Source: Candidatus Gastranaerophilales bacterium (GTDB taxonomy: Bacteria > Cyanobacteriota > Vampirovibrionia > Gastranaerophilales > UBA9579). From it: 32,299 bases of DNA. Positions 8,377-17,918 of this stretch are shown one piece after another. Under the pieces are notes generated by a model. That model ran no database searches, had not been told where the DNA came from, and saw nothing but the letters and a program-made list of their open reading frames with translations. Position 1 is the stretch's first letter; each line of letters opens with the position of its first letter. The position numbers and the translations under genes were made by a program. Location of the stretch: the NCBI GenBank assembly GCA_028689995.1, contig JAQVCB010000015.1:5866-38164 (forward strand). The letters are read 5' to 3'.

Positions 8377-9378
8377 ATGTCGGATAATTTTAAACAAACG
8401 GCACTTATAACCGGTGGAGCAGGTTTTATAGGCTCTCATTTAACTGATCTGCTTTTAGAAAAAAGTCATAAAGTAATAGTAGTTGATAATTTTTCTACCG
8501 GTAGATTACAAAATTTGCAGCATCAAAAAGATAATAAAAATTTAACTGTTATAGAACAGAATGTTCAGAATTATTCCAAAATAGAAAGTTTATTTGCAGG
8601 TGTTGATTGGGTATTTCATCTTGCAGCATTGGCAGATATCGTTCCTTCTATCGAAAAACCTGTTGATTATCATCAATCTAATGTTGAAGGAACAATTAGC
8701 GTGTTACAGGCAGCTAAAAAACATAATATTAAAAGATTTGTTTATTCTGCATCATCTTCCTGCTATGGGATTCCCGATGTTTATCCTACTCCTGAAACGG
8801 CAGAAATCAGACCTCAATATCCTTATGCTTTAACTAAAAATATTGCCGAGCAGTATGTAATGCACTGGGGTAAACTTTATAAGTTACCTGTTGTCAGTCT
8901 GCGTTTGTTTAATGTCTATGGTACTCGTTCAAGAACATCAGGAACTTATGGAGCTGTTTTCGGGGTATTTCTTGCGCAGAAGCTTGCAGGCAGGCCTTTT
9001 ACTGTAGTAGGTGATGGAACTCAGACTAGAGATTTTACATATGTAACAGATGTTGCCAGAGCATTTTATTCTGCAGCAGCTTCTAATCTGACAAATGAGA
9101 TTATGAATGTGGGTAGTGATAATACTTACAGCGTAAACAGACTTGTCGATTTACTGGAAGGAGAAAAAATATATATTCCAAAGCGACCGGGTGAACCTGA
9201 TTGTACTTATGCGGATATCAGTAAAATCAAAGAACTTTTAAACTGGAAACCCGAAATTTCTCTTGAAGCGGGTGTTCAAAAAATTCTTGAAAATATAGAT
9301 TACTGGAAAGAAGCTCCGGTCTGGGATAAAGAATCAATAGAGTCAGCAACAAGCAGTTGGTTTAAATATTTAGCGTAA
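8377..9378 (+). CDS. NAD-dependent sugar epimerase/dehydratase (extended SDR, UDP-glucose 4-epimerase-like)
   Basis: ALITGGAGFIGSHLTDLLL, VDNFSTGR, SASSSCYG, YPYALTKNIAEQY (YxxxK), DFTYVTDVARAF. Confidence 0.92.
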   Translation: MSDNFKQTALITGGAGFIGSHLTDLLLEKSHKVIVVDNFSTGRLQNLQHQKDNKNLTVIEQNVQNYSKIESLFAGVDWVFHLAALADIVPSIEKPVDYHQSNVEGTISVLQAAKKHNIKRFVYSASSSCYGIPDVYPTPETAEIRPQYPYALTKNIAEQYVMHWGKLYKLPVVSLRLFNVYGTRSRTSGTYGAVFGVFLAQKLAGRPFTVVGDGTQTRDFTYVTDVARAFYSAAASNLTNEIMNVGSDNTYSVNRLVDLLEGEKIYIPKRPGEPDCTYADISKIKELLNWKPEISLEAGVQKILENIDYWKEAPVWDKESIESATSSWFKYLA

Positions 9379-9399
9379 AATACATCCGGGTTTTAAAAA

Positions 9400-9975
9400 A
9401 TGAGTAATAAAGCAGTTTTCTTTGACAGAGATGGTGTTCTTAATGTTGATACAGATTATATCAGCTTGATCAGTTCTGTGGAATTATATGATGGAGCTGC
9501 TGATATAATTGCATATTGCAAAAATCTTGGTTATTGGACATTCATAGTTACCAATCAGCCAATAGTGGCAAGAGGTATCATTTCAGAAGAGGAATTAATT
9601 AAGTTCAATTTTGATTATAAGACACTTTTGCTTAAGCAGAATTGCAGGGCAGAGATTGATGAAATATTTTACTGCACGCATCACCCTGAAGCAGATGTTG
9701 AAAAATACAGAATATTATGTGATTGTAGAAAACCTAAACCAGGTCTTCTTATCAAGGCAATTGAAAAATACAGTATTGATCCGTCAAAAAGTTTTATGGT
9801 AGGTGATAGAATCTCAGATATAATAGCCGGATTTCTTGCAGGTTGTAAAACTATACAGTATAAATCCGGGAAACATCTTGAACCAATGATAAAAACAGAT
9901 CTTAATATTCCTGAAAATATACAGCCTGATTATATAATCGACAGGATTTCTGATTTAAGGAAGATAATTGTATGA
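9400..9975 (+). CDS. gmhB: D-glycero-D-manno-heptose 1,7-bisphosphate phosphatase-like HAD phosphatase
   Basis: FFDRDGVLNVDTDYI, TNQPIVARG, CTHHPEADVEKYRILCDCRKPKPGL (zinc-loop-like), MVGDRISDIIAG. Confidence 0.85.
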   Translation: MSNKAVFFDRDGVLNVDTDYISLISSVELYDGAADIIAYCKNLGYWTFIVTNQPIVARGIISEEELIKFNFDYKTLLLKQNCRAEIDEIFYCTHHPEADVEKYRILCDCRKPKPGLLIKAIEKYSIDPSKSFMVGDRISDIIAGFLAGCKTIQYKSGKHLEPMIKTDLNIPENIQPDYIIDRISDLRKIIV

Positions 9976-10694
9976 CTTATGCGATGATCTTATGTGCGGG
10001 ATTTGGTACCAGGCTTAATGAGTTAACAAAAAATTCACCAAAGCCGATGCTAAAACTTGGAGATAAACCTATTCTGGAATATACAATTGAGCATTTGAAA
10101 AGGCATGGAATAAAGGATATTATTATCAACCTTCATTACCTTGCTGATCATATTACTTCTCACTTTAAAGACGGCAGCAGTCTTGGAGTAAATATAATTT
10201 ACAGTTATGAAGAATATCCTCTTGGAACATCAGGAGCAGTTAAAAAAGTCCAGAATATTCTGTCAGAAACTGACAATTTTCTTATTTTATATGGAGATGT
10301 AGTTACAAATCAGAATTATACCGAGTTTATAAATTTTCATAAGTCTAAAACAAATGCTGTAGGCACAATAATTATTCATGAAAGAGATAAATCCAACAGT
10401 ATTGTTGAAATAGATACTGATAATAAAATTTTAAAATTTCTTGAAAGGCCGGTAGAGTCTGAATTAGAATTAAAAAAGCAGAACTGGGTAAATTCGGGAT
10501 TATACTGTTTTAACAAAGAAATTTTAAATCTAATTCCTGATGGTATTAGTGATTTTCCAAAAGATATTTTTCCAAAATTATTACAGACTGAGAGTTTATA
10601 TGGATTCCCTTTAAACGGTTATCGTTGTGCTGTTGACTCATCTGAAAGATATTTTATGTTACAATCGGATTATAATAATGGGATCGTTTTCTGA
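9972..10694 (+). CDS. Sugar-phosphate nucleotidyltransferase (HddC/RmlA-like)
   Basis: MILCAGFGTRLNELTKNSPKPMLKLGDKPILEYTIEHL, LYGDVVTN; 4-nt ATGA overlap with upstream gene. Confidence 0.88.
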   Translation: MTYAMILCAGFGTRLNELTKNSPKPMLKLGDKPILEYTIEHLKRHGIKDIIINLHYLADHITSHFKDGSSLGVNIIYSYEEYPLGTSGAVKKVQNILSETDNFLILYGDVVTNQNYTEFINFHKSKTNAVGTIIIHERDKSNSIVEIDTDNKILKFLERPVESELELKKQNWVNSGLYCFNKEILNLIPDGISDFPKDIFPKLLQTESLYGFPLNGYRCAVDSSERYFMLQSDYNNGIVF

Positions 10695-10706
10695 GGATTT
10701 TAAATA

Positions 10707-11348
10707 ATGGATTTAAAGGGTAAAATTGAGCAAAATTATTTGGAATTTACAAATATAATAAAAATGGCTGAATTTAGCAACGGATTGGAAGATATTCCTG
10801 CTGAAGAATGGTTTAAAATTGTTTTAAGCAGCTTAAATACTATTAAATTGTCGAAAAAGAAACTCTTCTTTCTTGGAAATGGAGCAAGCGCATCCATATC
10901 TGCTCATTTTGCTGCTGATTTTACTAAAAATGGTCTTATTCCATCGTTTTGTAATACGGAAGGAGCACTTTTAACCTGCTTTAGTAATGATTATTGTTAT
11001 GAAGATGCTTATATGGAGATGTTGAAAATAATAATGTCTGATGGTGATGGTTTAATTGCTGTTAGCAGCTCAGGGACATCTAAAAATATCGTTAATGCAG
11101 CAAATTTTGTAAAAGAAAATTTCAAAACAAGTCCAGTTATAACATTATCTGCATTTAATCCTGATAATGCTCTCAGAAAGATTGGGAATTTTAATCTCTA
11201 CCTTGCTGCAAATGATTATAATTATGCTGAATCAGGGCATGCATACTATCTTCATCTGTTGACAGATTTATTCTGTAATCAGAAAGAATATATCTCCAGG
11301 CAAATATCAACAATATTAATGGCTATTAATGAGGTTAGACAATCATAA
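10707..11348 (+). CDS. gmhA: SIS-domain phosphoheptose isomerase-like protein
   Basis: FLGNGASASISAHFAADFTKNG, AVSSSGTSKNIVNAANFVK, ESGHAYYLHLLTDLFC. Confidence 0.8.
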   Translation: MDLKGKIEQNYLEFTNIIKMAEFSNGLEDIPAEEWFKIVLSSLNTIKLSKKKLFFLGNGASASISAHFAADFTKNGLIPSFCNTEGALLTCFSNDYCYEDAYMEMLKIIMSDGDGLIAVSSSGTSKNIVNAANFVKENFKTSPVITLSAFNPDNALRKIGNFNLYLAANDYNYAESGHAYYLHLLTDLFCNQKEYISRQISTILMAINEVRQS

Positions 11349-12443
11349 ATGCAGGATAAATACAGAATAGATAATCATAAATTGATATTTCATCCTGATA
11401 GAGTTGCTCAATGGCAATCAGGATACAAAAACTGGGAAACGGCAAAAAAAATTTATCCTATTTATATGGAAATATCTCCTGTAGGTTATTGTAATCACAG
11501 GTGTATTTTTTGTGCTAAAGATTATATCGGGTATAAAAACAGGGAAATACCTTTTGACGTTTTAAAAAATCGTTTAAGTGAGATAGCTGAGCTTGGCATT
11601 AAAAGTGTAATGTTTGCAGGGGAAGGGGAATCAACATTATACAAACGTTTACCGGAAATTATTGAACATTGTATAAAAATAGGCATAGATACTGCGTTGA
11701 CAACTAATATGGTGCCATTTAACGAAAAAAATACAGAGGCTTTTGTAAAAAATTGTAAGTGGATTAAAGTTAGTATAAATGCCGGAAATTCTGAAACTTA
11801 TGCAAAAATTCACGGTACAAATGAAAATAATTTTAATATGGTTATAAACAATATGAAACGGGCAGTTTCCTTAAAAAAGGAAAAGGGGTATTCCTGTACT
11901 CTTGGAGCACAGATACTGCTCCTTCCCGATAATCACGATACAGTGCTTGAACTTGCTCAAATAACAAAAGAAGCCGGATTTGATTATCTTGTTGTAAAAC
12001 CATACTCTCAGCATTTATCCAGTAATACATATAAATACAAAGATATTAGCTATTCGAAGTATCTTTATTTGGATGAGCAATTAAAGTCCTATAATTCAGA
12101 CAATTTCAAGATAATATTTAGAAAGCAAACAATGAACAAGCTTTCTGATCCCGATGATAGATATTCAAAATGCAGAGCAGTTCCGTTTTTATGGGGATAT
12201 ATAATGGCTGATGGAAGTGTATATGGCTGTAGTTCGTATTTGGAAAATGATAAATTCTGTTATGGAAATATTAATGAAAATAGTTTTCAGGATATATGGG
12301 AATGTGATAGAAGAAAAGACTGTTATGAATTTGTAAAAGATAAAATGAATGCTGTAAATTGCAGAAAAAACTGTCGAATGGATGAGATTAACAGGTATTT
12401 AAGTGAGCTTGAAAATCCGGGTGAGCATGTAAACTTTATATAG
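11349..12443 (+). CDS. Radical SAM protein with SPASM-like C-terminal Cys cluster
   Basis: GYCNHRCIFCAKDY (CX3CX2C); C-terminal CRAVPFLWGYIMADGSVYGCSSYLENDKFCYGNI...DIWECDRRKDCYEF...CRKNCRMDE; ends in HVNFI; start abuts upstream stop. Confidence 0.88.
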   Translation: MQDKYRIDNHKLIFHPDRVAQWQSGYKNWETAKKIYPIYMEISPVGYCNHRCIFCAKDYIGYKNREIPFDVLKNRLSEIAELGIKSVMFAGEGESTLYKRLPEIIEHCIKIGIDTALTTNMVPFNEKNTEAFVKNCKWIKVSINAGNSETYAKIHGTNENNFNMVINNMKRAVSLKKEKGYSCTLGAQILLLPDNHDTVLELAQITKEAGFDYLVVKPYSQHLSSNTYKYKDISYSKYLYLDEQLKSYNSDNFKIIFRKQTMNKLSDPDDRYSKCRAVPFLWGYIMADGSVYGCSSYLENDKFCYGNINENSFQDIWECDRRKDCYEFVKDKMNAVNCRKNCRMDEINRYLSELENPGEHVNFI

Positions 12444-12454
12444 CAGGAAAACCA

Positions 12455-13993
12455 ATGTTTATAAAAGACAAAATCATTGATATAAATGAGTTAAAAAGTT
12501 ATTCAGTTATGCAAAAAAACCAGAAAAAAAATCTGGTACTTTGTCAGGGGCATTTTAATATTATTCATCCCGGACATTTAAGGTTTCTTGAATTTGTACA
12601 ACAGCAAGGAGATATTCTTATTGTTGCTGTTCAAGGAATAAACTGGCTTGAAGAAAAAAATAAATCTGTCTTTTTCGATGAAAAGGAACGGGCAAAAAGT
12701 GTTGCATCACTTCATAATGTTGATAAAGTAATTATTTTCAACGATATATCAATATTGGATGTAATTAAGGCAGTTAAACCCGATGTATATGTTAGGGGCG
12801 AAGAATTTAGCGATCAAATTCAACATATAAAAACTGAAATTGATCTTGTTGAAAAATTTGGAGGTAAGGTAGCATTTAGTGCAGGACAGGTAGAATATAC
12901 TTCTTCAAGTTTTCTGGATGATGATTTATCTGATCAGGATGCTAAAAACAGAAATCTTTTTAAGTCAGCTCTTAATCGGCAGAATATATCAATTTCTACG
13001 CTGAAAAATTATTGCAGTTCATTTGAAAAAGCAAATGTACTTGTTATCGGGGATACCATGGTAGATCATTATATTGCCTGTGATGCACTTGGTATGAGTG
13101 CAGAAGCTCCAATACTTAATATAAGGGAGCTTGAAGCAAAGAGCTTTGTTGGAGGCGCAGCAGTAGTATCAAGGCATGTTAAGGCTCTTGGTGCAAAATG
13201 CTATTATATATCAGCTATAGGAGATGATGATCCGGGCCGCTTTGTTCAAAATGAATTAAATAAAGATGATATTATAACTGAATTAATAATTGATAGTACC
13301 CGTCAGACAACTTTTAAAATCAGGTATATGGTTGGTAGTCAAAAAATAATAAGAGTTTCAAGACTTCAGGAACATCATATCAGTCAAAAAATACAGGATC
13401 AAATCCTGAATTATATAAGTTCACTTGCTAATAAGCTAGATGGCATTATAATGAGCGATTTTAACTACGGGACGATAACTCCTTACCTTATAAGTCAGAT
13501 TTATGAAATCTCAAATCGTTATGGTATAAAGCTTTTTGGAGATTCACAAAGCAGCAGTCAGATAGGTGATGTAAAAAAATTCATCAATTTTGATCTCATT
13601 ACACCTACTGAAAGAGAGGCTCGCATAGCACTTGGAGATAATTATAGTGGTCTTGAAAAAATTGCTATGACCTTGCTTGAAAAAACAAAAGTTAAAAATC
13701 TTGTAATAACATTGGGTGAAAATGGGTTTTTGGCCTATGAAAATCTTCCAAAAAATGGAGATAAAATAGTAAAATCACAACATTTTCCGGCATTGACTGT
13801 TAATCCGCCGGATGTGGTAGGTGCAGGTGATTCATTACTATCAGCATATAGTCTATCAATGTGTAGAGGGGCTAATTCTATGGAGGCATCAGCTATTGCT
13901 AATATTGTTGCTTCTATTGCGGTAAATAAAGTTGGAAATATTCCGGTTAAAGTTGATGAAGTTCAAAAATGGATTGACAAATTTGGAAAATAA
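12455..13993 (+). CDS. HldE-like bifunctional protein: N-terminal cytidylyltransferase-like domain plus C-terminal PfkB-type heptose kinase-like domain
   Basis: N-terminus LCQGHFNIIHPGHLRFLEF (HxGH); C-terminal VLVIGDTMVDHYIACDALGMSAEAPILNIRELEAKSFVGGAAVVSRHV and NPPDVVGAGDSLLSAYSLSM. Confidence 0.88.
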   Translation: MFIKDKIIDINELKSYSVMQKNQKKNLVLCQGHFNIIHPGHLRFLEFVQQQGDILIVAVQGINWLEEKNKSVFFDEKERAKSVASLHNVDKVIIFNDISILDVIKAVKPDVYVRGEEFSDQIQHIKTEIDLVEKFGGKVAFSAGQVEYTSSSFLDDDLSDQDAKNRNLFKSALNRQNISISTLKNYCSSFEKANVLVIGDTMVDHYIACDALGMSAEAPILNIRELEAKSFVGGAAVVSRHVKALGAKCYYISAIGDDDPGRFVQNELNKDDIITELIIDSTRQTTFKIRYMVGSQKIIRVSRLQEHHISQKIQDQILNYISSLANKLDGIIMSDFNYGTITPYLISQIYEISNRYGIKLFGDSQSSSQIGDVKKFINFDLITPTEREARIALGDNYSGLEKIAMTLLEKTKVKNLVITLGENGFLAYENLPKNGDKIVKSQHFPALTVNPPDVVGAGDSLLSAYSLSMCRGANSMEASAIANIVASIAVNKVGNIPVKVDEVQKWIDKFGK

Positions 13994-14009
13994 AAAGAGG
14001 AATTTGCAG

Positions 14010-14804
14010 TTGGAGAGAAAATTTGTAACAAATTTAAGAAAACAACTTGTTAAAATGCATCAAAAAGGGCCTCATTTTGGTTCCGCTCTTTCTGCTATTG
14101 ATATAATATCGGTGCTTTATTTTAATATAATGAATATACCTTCAGCTCATCATCCTGACAGAGATAGATTTATTCTTAGCAAAGGTCATTCAGTTTCTGC
14201 ATTATATACAGTACTTGCTGAAAAAGGATTTATAAATAAAGAAAAGCTTGATGAATATTTGGTTAATGGCAGTACTTTATTTGGACATCCAAAGAAAGAT
14301 AGTGTTCCAGGAATAGAAGCATCTACTGGATCACTTGGACATGGGCTTCCAATAGCTTCCGGCATGGCTATTGCTGCAAAAAATGACAAAAAAAATTATA
14401 AAATATTTGTATTAATGGGAGATGGAGAGTGTCAGGAAGGCAGTATTTGGGAAGCAGCCATGCTAGCCTCAAGGTTAAAATTGGATAATCTGGTTGTAAT
14501 TATTGATGCAAATAATCTTCAAGGTTTCGATATAGTTGAAAATGTTCAGCCAATTTCAACATTTAAAGCAAAATGGGAAGCATTTGGCTGGAATGTTAAA
14601 GAATCAAACGGACATGACCTGAATAAACTTACTGAGATTCTTTCCAATATACCTTTTAAAGCTGAAAAGCCATCGGTATTAATTGCACATACAATAAAAG
14701 GAAAAGATATTGCAATTGCTGAAAATAAAATGGAATGGCATTATTTTTCTGTCTCAAAAGATAAAGCAGATGCATTTATTGAGGAGCTTAACGAAAAAAT
14801 ATGA
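14010..14804 (+). CDS. Transketolase, N-terminal (ThDP-binding) subunit
   Basis: MHQKGPHFGSALSAIDIISVLYF, DRFILSKGHSVSALYTVLAEKGF, GSLGHGLPIASGMAIAAK, MGDGECQEGSIWEAAMLA. In-frame TTG at 14010 after AGAGG is a more plausible start than 13932. Confidence 0.9.
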   Translation: MERKFVTNLRKQLVKMHQKGPHFGSALSAIDIISVLYFNIMNIPSAHHPDRDRFILSKGHSVSALYTVLAEKGFINKEKLDEYLVNGSTLFGHPKKDSVPGIEASTGSLGHGLPIASGMAIAAKNDKKNYKIFVLMGDGECQEGSIWEAAMLASRLKLDNLVVIIDANNLQGFDIVENVQPISTFKAKWEAFGWNVKESNGHDLNKLTEILSNIPFKAEKPSVLIAHTIKGKDIAIAENKMEWHYFSVSKDKADAFIEELNEKI

Positions 14805-15727
14805 GGCATAGTTTCATAAAAAGACTTATAGAACTTGCAAAAGAAGATGAAAATATTTATCTTTTATCTTCTGATACTGGTTATACAATTCTTGAGGAAT
14901 TTATAAAATTATTTCCCGAGAGATATCTGAATATTGGAATATCTGAATCTAATATGATCGGTGTTGCGGCAGGGCTTGCAATGAGCGGGAAGACCGTTTT
15001 TGCTTATGCTATAGTTCCTTTTATTACTATGAGATGTTTTGAGCAGATAAGGGTTGATCTTTGTTATCAGAATCTGCCTGTTAAACTTGTAGGAATTGGA
15101 GGAGGATTAACATATGGTCCTGCAGGCCCAACACATCATTCAATTGAGGATATTGGTATTATGAGCTGTCTGCCTAATATGACTATTATTAATCCGGGTG
15201 ATCCTTTTGAAGTTAAAAAAGCTGTTGAGGCTTCATTAAATCTTAAAGGGCCATGTTATTTTAGATTGGGCAAAAGTGGAGAACCTGTTATACATAATGA
15301 GTCAAAATGTTTTGAAATAGGTAAAGGTATAAAAGTCCTGGAAGGGAAAGATATATCGATTATAGTAACAGGGAATATGCTGGAGACAGGATTGAAAGTA
15401 TCTCAAATGCTTCAGGATCAGGAAATTAATCCGGAATTGATAAGTATGCACACTATAAAACCTATTGATAAAGATTTAATTCTTGAGAGTGCCAAAAAAT
15501 GTAAATTTATGGTGACAATAGAAGAACATAATATTATTGGAGGATTAGGAAGTCAGGTTTCCGGTATTTTAACAGATAATAACTTACATGTTAGAATTAA
15601 AAGATTTGCAATACCTGATGAATATGTAGAGATAGCAGGTAGTCAGGATTATTTGAGAAATATTTACGGATTAACAGCAGAACAAATTTTCAATAGTATA
15701 AAGGATTTATTAAAGAATTATGAATAA
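14801..15727 (+). CDS. Transketolase, C-terminal subunit
   Basis: LSSDTGYTI, NIGISESNMIGVAAGLAMSGKTVFAYAIVPFITMRCFEQIRVDLCYQNLPVKLVG; ATGA overlap with N subunit. Confidence 0.9.
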   Translation: MRHSFIKRLIELAKEDENIYLLSSDTGYTILEEFIKLFPERYLNIGISESNMIGVAAGLAMSGKTVFAYAIVPFITMRCFEQIRVDLCYQNLPVKLVGIGGGLTYGPAGPTHHSIEDIGIMSCLPNMTIINPGDPFEVKKAVEASLNLKGPCYFRLGKSGEPVIHNESKCFEIGKGIKVLEGKDISIIVTGNMLETGLKVSQMLQDQEINPELISMHTIKPIDKDLILESAKKCKFMVTIEEHNIIGGLGSQVSGILTDNNLHVRIKRFAIPDEYVEIAGSQDYLRNIYGLTAEQIFNSIKDLLKNYE

Positions 15728-16814
15728 AATTACTAGAAAAACCGAGTTTACTCGTCTTTGGAACAGGGCCAGAACTTTATTTTATATTCTTTCTATAAAA
15801 GCATTTAATAAAAAGCCCTATCCATTCTACGTGAATCTGGTTATTAACAGCAGATGTAATCTGAATTGCGCTTATTGTTTTGGTCATTATTCACAAAGAC
15901 AGACACCCGACTGGAAATTAGAAGATTTAAAAAAGTTAATTGACAATCTGTATAAAAAAGGAACAAGATACATCCTGGTTCAAGGGGGAGAACCATTATT
16001 ACATAATGATCTTGGTGAAATTTTCAAATACATATACGAAAAAGGGATTGTAACAGCAATAGTTACGAATGGACAATTTCCGGAAAGAATCAAGAAAATA
16101 CCGGAAATATCATTACTTGATAACATATGTTTTTCACTTGACGGCGGCAAAGAAGGAAATGATATTGTAAGAGGCAAGGGTTGTTTTGATAAGGTAATGG
16201 AATCTATTGAAGCTGTTAAAGAGTTTCATAAAGTTCCGATTCGTATAAACTCGACTATATCAAAGTATGTTGTTAATGATATTGACTTCATGGCAGAATT
16301 TGTTAAAAAAAATAAAATTGAGTGGGGTATAAATTATTTATTTAAAGGTAATGAAGTTTTAGGAGAAGAAGATCTTGCTCCTACAGCAGATGAAATAATT
16401 GAATATCAACGGAAGATTCTTGAATACAAAAGAAAAGGTTATCCTATTTTTACAACTACCAAAATACTTAATTATGTACTTAATTGGCCTGTTGACTACA
16501 GACAAAAGTATCTAAATTACGATGAATCATCTAAAAAGTTGGGTAATAAAGCCATTAAATGTCAATATGGCTTTTATGAAATAGTTATAGATGAAGATGG
16601 ATTGGTATATCCCTGTCAGGGAATGCAGGGTTGCTTTGACGCAAAGAACATTCACGAAGTTGGTTTTGATGAAGCATTCAAACATCTTGAAACAAAACCA
16701 TGTTATACCTGTTATCTTCCTTCTCTAATTAATACATCTGCTATGATAAATTGGGATTTTAATGTAATTGGAGAGACAGTCTTTGAAACCTTTAAAAACA
16801 GGTTTCAGCTTTAA
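15720..16814 (+). CDS. Radical SAM/SPASM-type protein
   Basis: VINSRCNLNCAYCFGHY (CX3CX2C), LVQGGEPLLHND, FSLDGGKEGND; C-terminal CQYGFYEIVIDEDGLVYPCQGMQGCFD...CYTC. Confidence 0.88.
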   Translation: MNKITRKTEFTRLWNRARTLFYILSIKAFNKKPYPFYVNLVINSRCNLNCAYCFGHYSQRQTPDWKLEDLKKLIDNLYKKGTRYILVQGGEPLLHNDLGEIFKYIYEKGIVTAIVTNGQFPERIKKIPEISLLDNICFSLDGGKEGNDIVRGKGCFDKVMESIEAVKEFHKVPIRINSTISKYVVNDIDFMAEFVKKNKIEWGINYLFKGNEVLGEEDLAPTADEIIEYQRKILEYKRKGYPIFTTTKILNYVLNWPVDYRQKYLNYDESSKKLGNKAIKCQYGFYEIVIDEDGLVYPCQGMQGCFDAKNIHEVGFDEAFKHLETKPCYTCYLPSLINTSAMINWDFNVIGETVFETFKNRFQL

Positions 16815-16825
16815 CCAAACAGCTT

Positions 16826-16908
16826 TTAAGATATTTTCTCGAAGAAAAATATGTTATCATTTCCATGTTTTAAAATTGCTTCAGGTTTTAAGTTTTTATT
16901 CTCAATTA
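16826..16908 (-). pseudogene. C-terminal remnant of glycosyltransferase gene at left edge of the IS
   Basis: Reverse-strand frame VIENKNLKPEAILKHGNDNIFFFEKIS followed by TAA (16826-16828), open up to the IS end, same strand as the N-terminal remnant on the other side. Confidence 0.5.
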
Positions 16909-17918
16909 CAGGAGTTACGCAACATAAGATAAAGCATTATCATCATTGAATTTCACAGAGTAAACATTCTTCAAATAATCCTGACGAGCAGCTTCTATAC
17001 TCTTGTCAGGATATTTGTTTTTCAAGAATAAAAAAGCTTCCATACAGGCCTGTATATGATTAATTTGAGCTTTTAAACTTCTTGAAGAACATTCTTCCAG
17101 GTGTAAATATGACTTTAAGTTTCTGAATATTGTCTCAATAATCCATCGTTTTCGGTAGATTTTCCAACCCGAATGACTTTTAATTGGCTTTTCTAAATTT
17201 GTCATTATGTATCTGTTGCAGTGTTTTGCAATCTGTACTGTATGATAAATTCCTCTTGCCTTTCCATACAGGCTTTTTCCTCCGAAAAACTTGTGCGTTT
17301 GAACTTGTTGTTTTTCAAATATTTTATTTGATTTACATATGGTTAAATACTTCCAACCAAAGGAGTTGATAAGGTTTACATTTTTACAAGCCATATACCC
17401 ACAGTCAAATAATACTATTTCTGGTTTAAGACCTGCTTCGTATAGCTTTTTAAGTTCTTCTCTAATTACTTCATTTTTTGTACCTCTTTCTTTTTCCCAA
17501 ATAATATCTGCAAGATTATATATTTTATTGCCATGTACATAGATTATCTTAATTAAAGTATAGCCTTTAATCGCCTTATTTATTGATGAGTTCCAGACAT
17601 ACCTCACACCTTCTATATTTTTAGAAAATGATTTGTTGATTGATGTATCATCAAAGATTAATTGGCCTCCTTTTGGAAGGTTTTCAATCTTCGTTTCAGT
17701 CTTCACAGCATTATTTGATAGGAATCTTGTTAATTTATCATGACTAACATTTTCAACTTTGCACGCTGACTTATGGCAAGAAAATTTGCCTTCTTCTGAT
17801 AATAGTGCCATTCTGTAAGCATAATTAAGTTTCATAATAAAACCTGACATTCTTTTCAAAAAAAGGAAAGTCAGGTTTCTCTTTTTAAAATATTTTTAAT
17901 TATTTTGCGTAACTCCTG
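16909..17918 (-). mobile_element. IS4-type insertion sequence, about 1010 bp, 14-bp perfect terminal inverted repeats CAGGAGTTACGCAA
   Basis: CAGGAGTTACGCAA at 16909-16922 and its reverse complement TTGCGTAACTCCTG at 17905-17918 bracket one transposase ORF. Confidence 0.93.
16915..17859 (-). CDS. IS4-type DDE transposase
   Basis: LIFDDTSINKS (D), IVLFDCGYM (D), YRKRWIIETIFRNLK fits the IS4 YREK signature Y-(2)-R-(3)-E-(6)-K. Confidence 0.9.
   Translation of the reverse strand: MKRMSGFIMKLNYAYRMALLSEEGKFSCHKSACKVENVSHDKLTRFLSNNAVKTETKIENLPKGGQLIFDDTSINKSFSKNIEGVRYVWNSSINKAIKGYTLIKIIYVHGNKIYNLADIIWEKERGTKNEVIREELKKLYEAGLKPEIVLFDCGYMACKNVNLINSFGWKYLTICKSNKIFEKQQVQTHKFFGGKSLYGKARGIYHTVQIAKHCNRYIMTNLEKPIKSHSGWKIYRKRWIIETIFRNLKSYLHLEECSSRSLKAQINHIQACMEAFLFLKNKYPDKSIEAARQDYLKNVYSVKFNDDNALSYVA

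Noticed and set aside
17184-17542. Plus-strand ORFs at 17184-17369 and 17339-17542
   Set aside because: Antisense to the transposase, no independent support.
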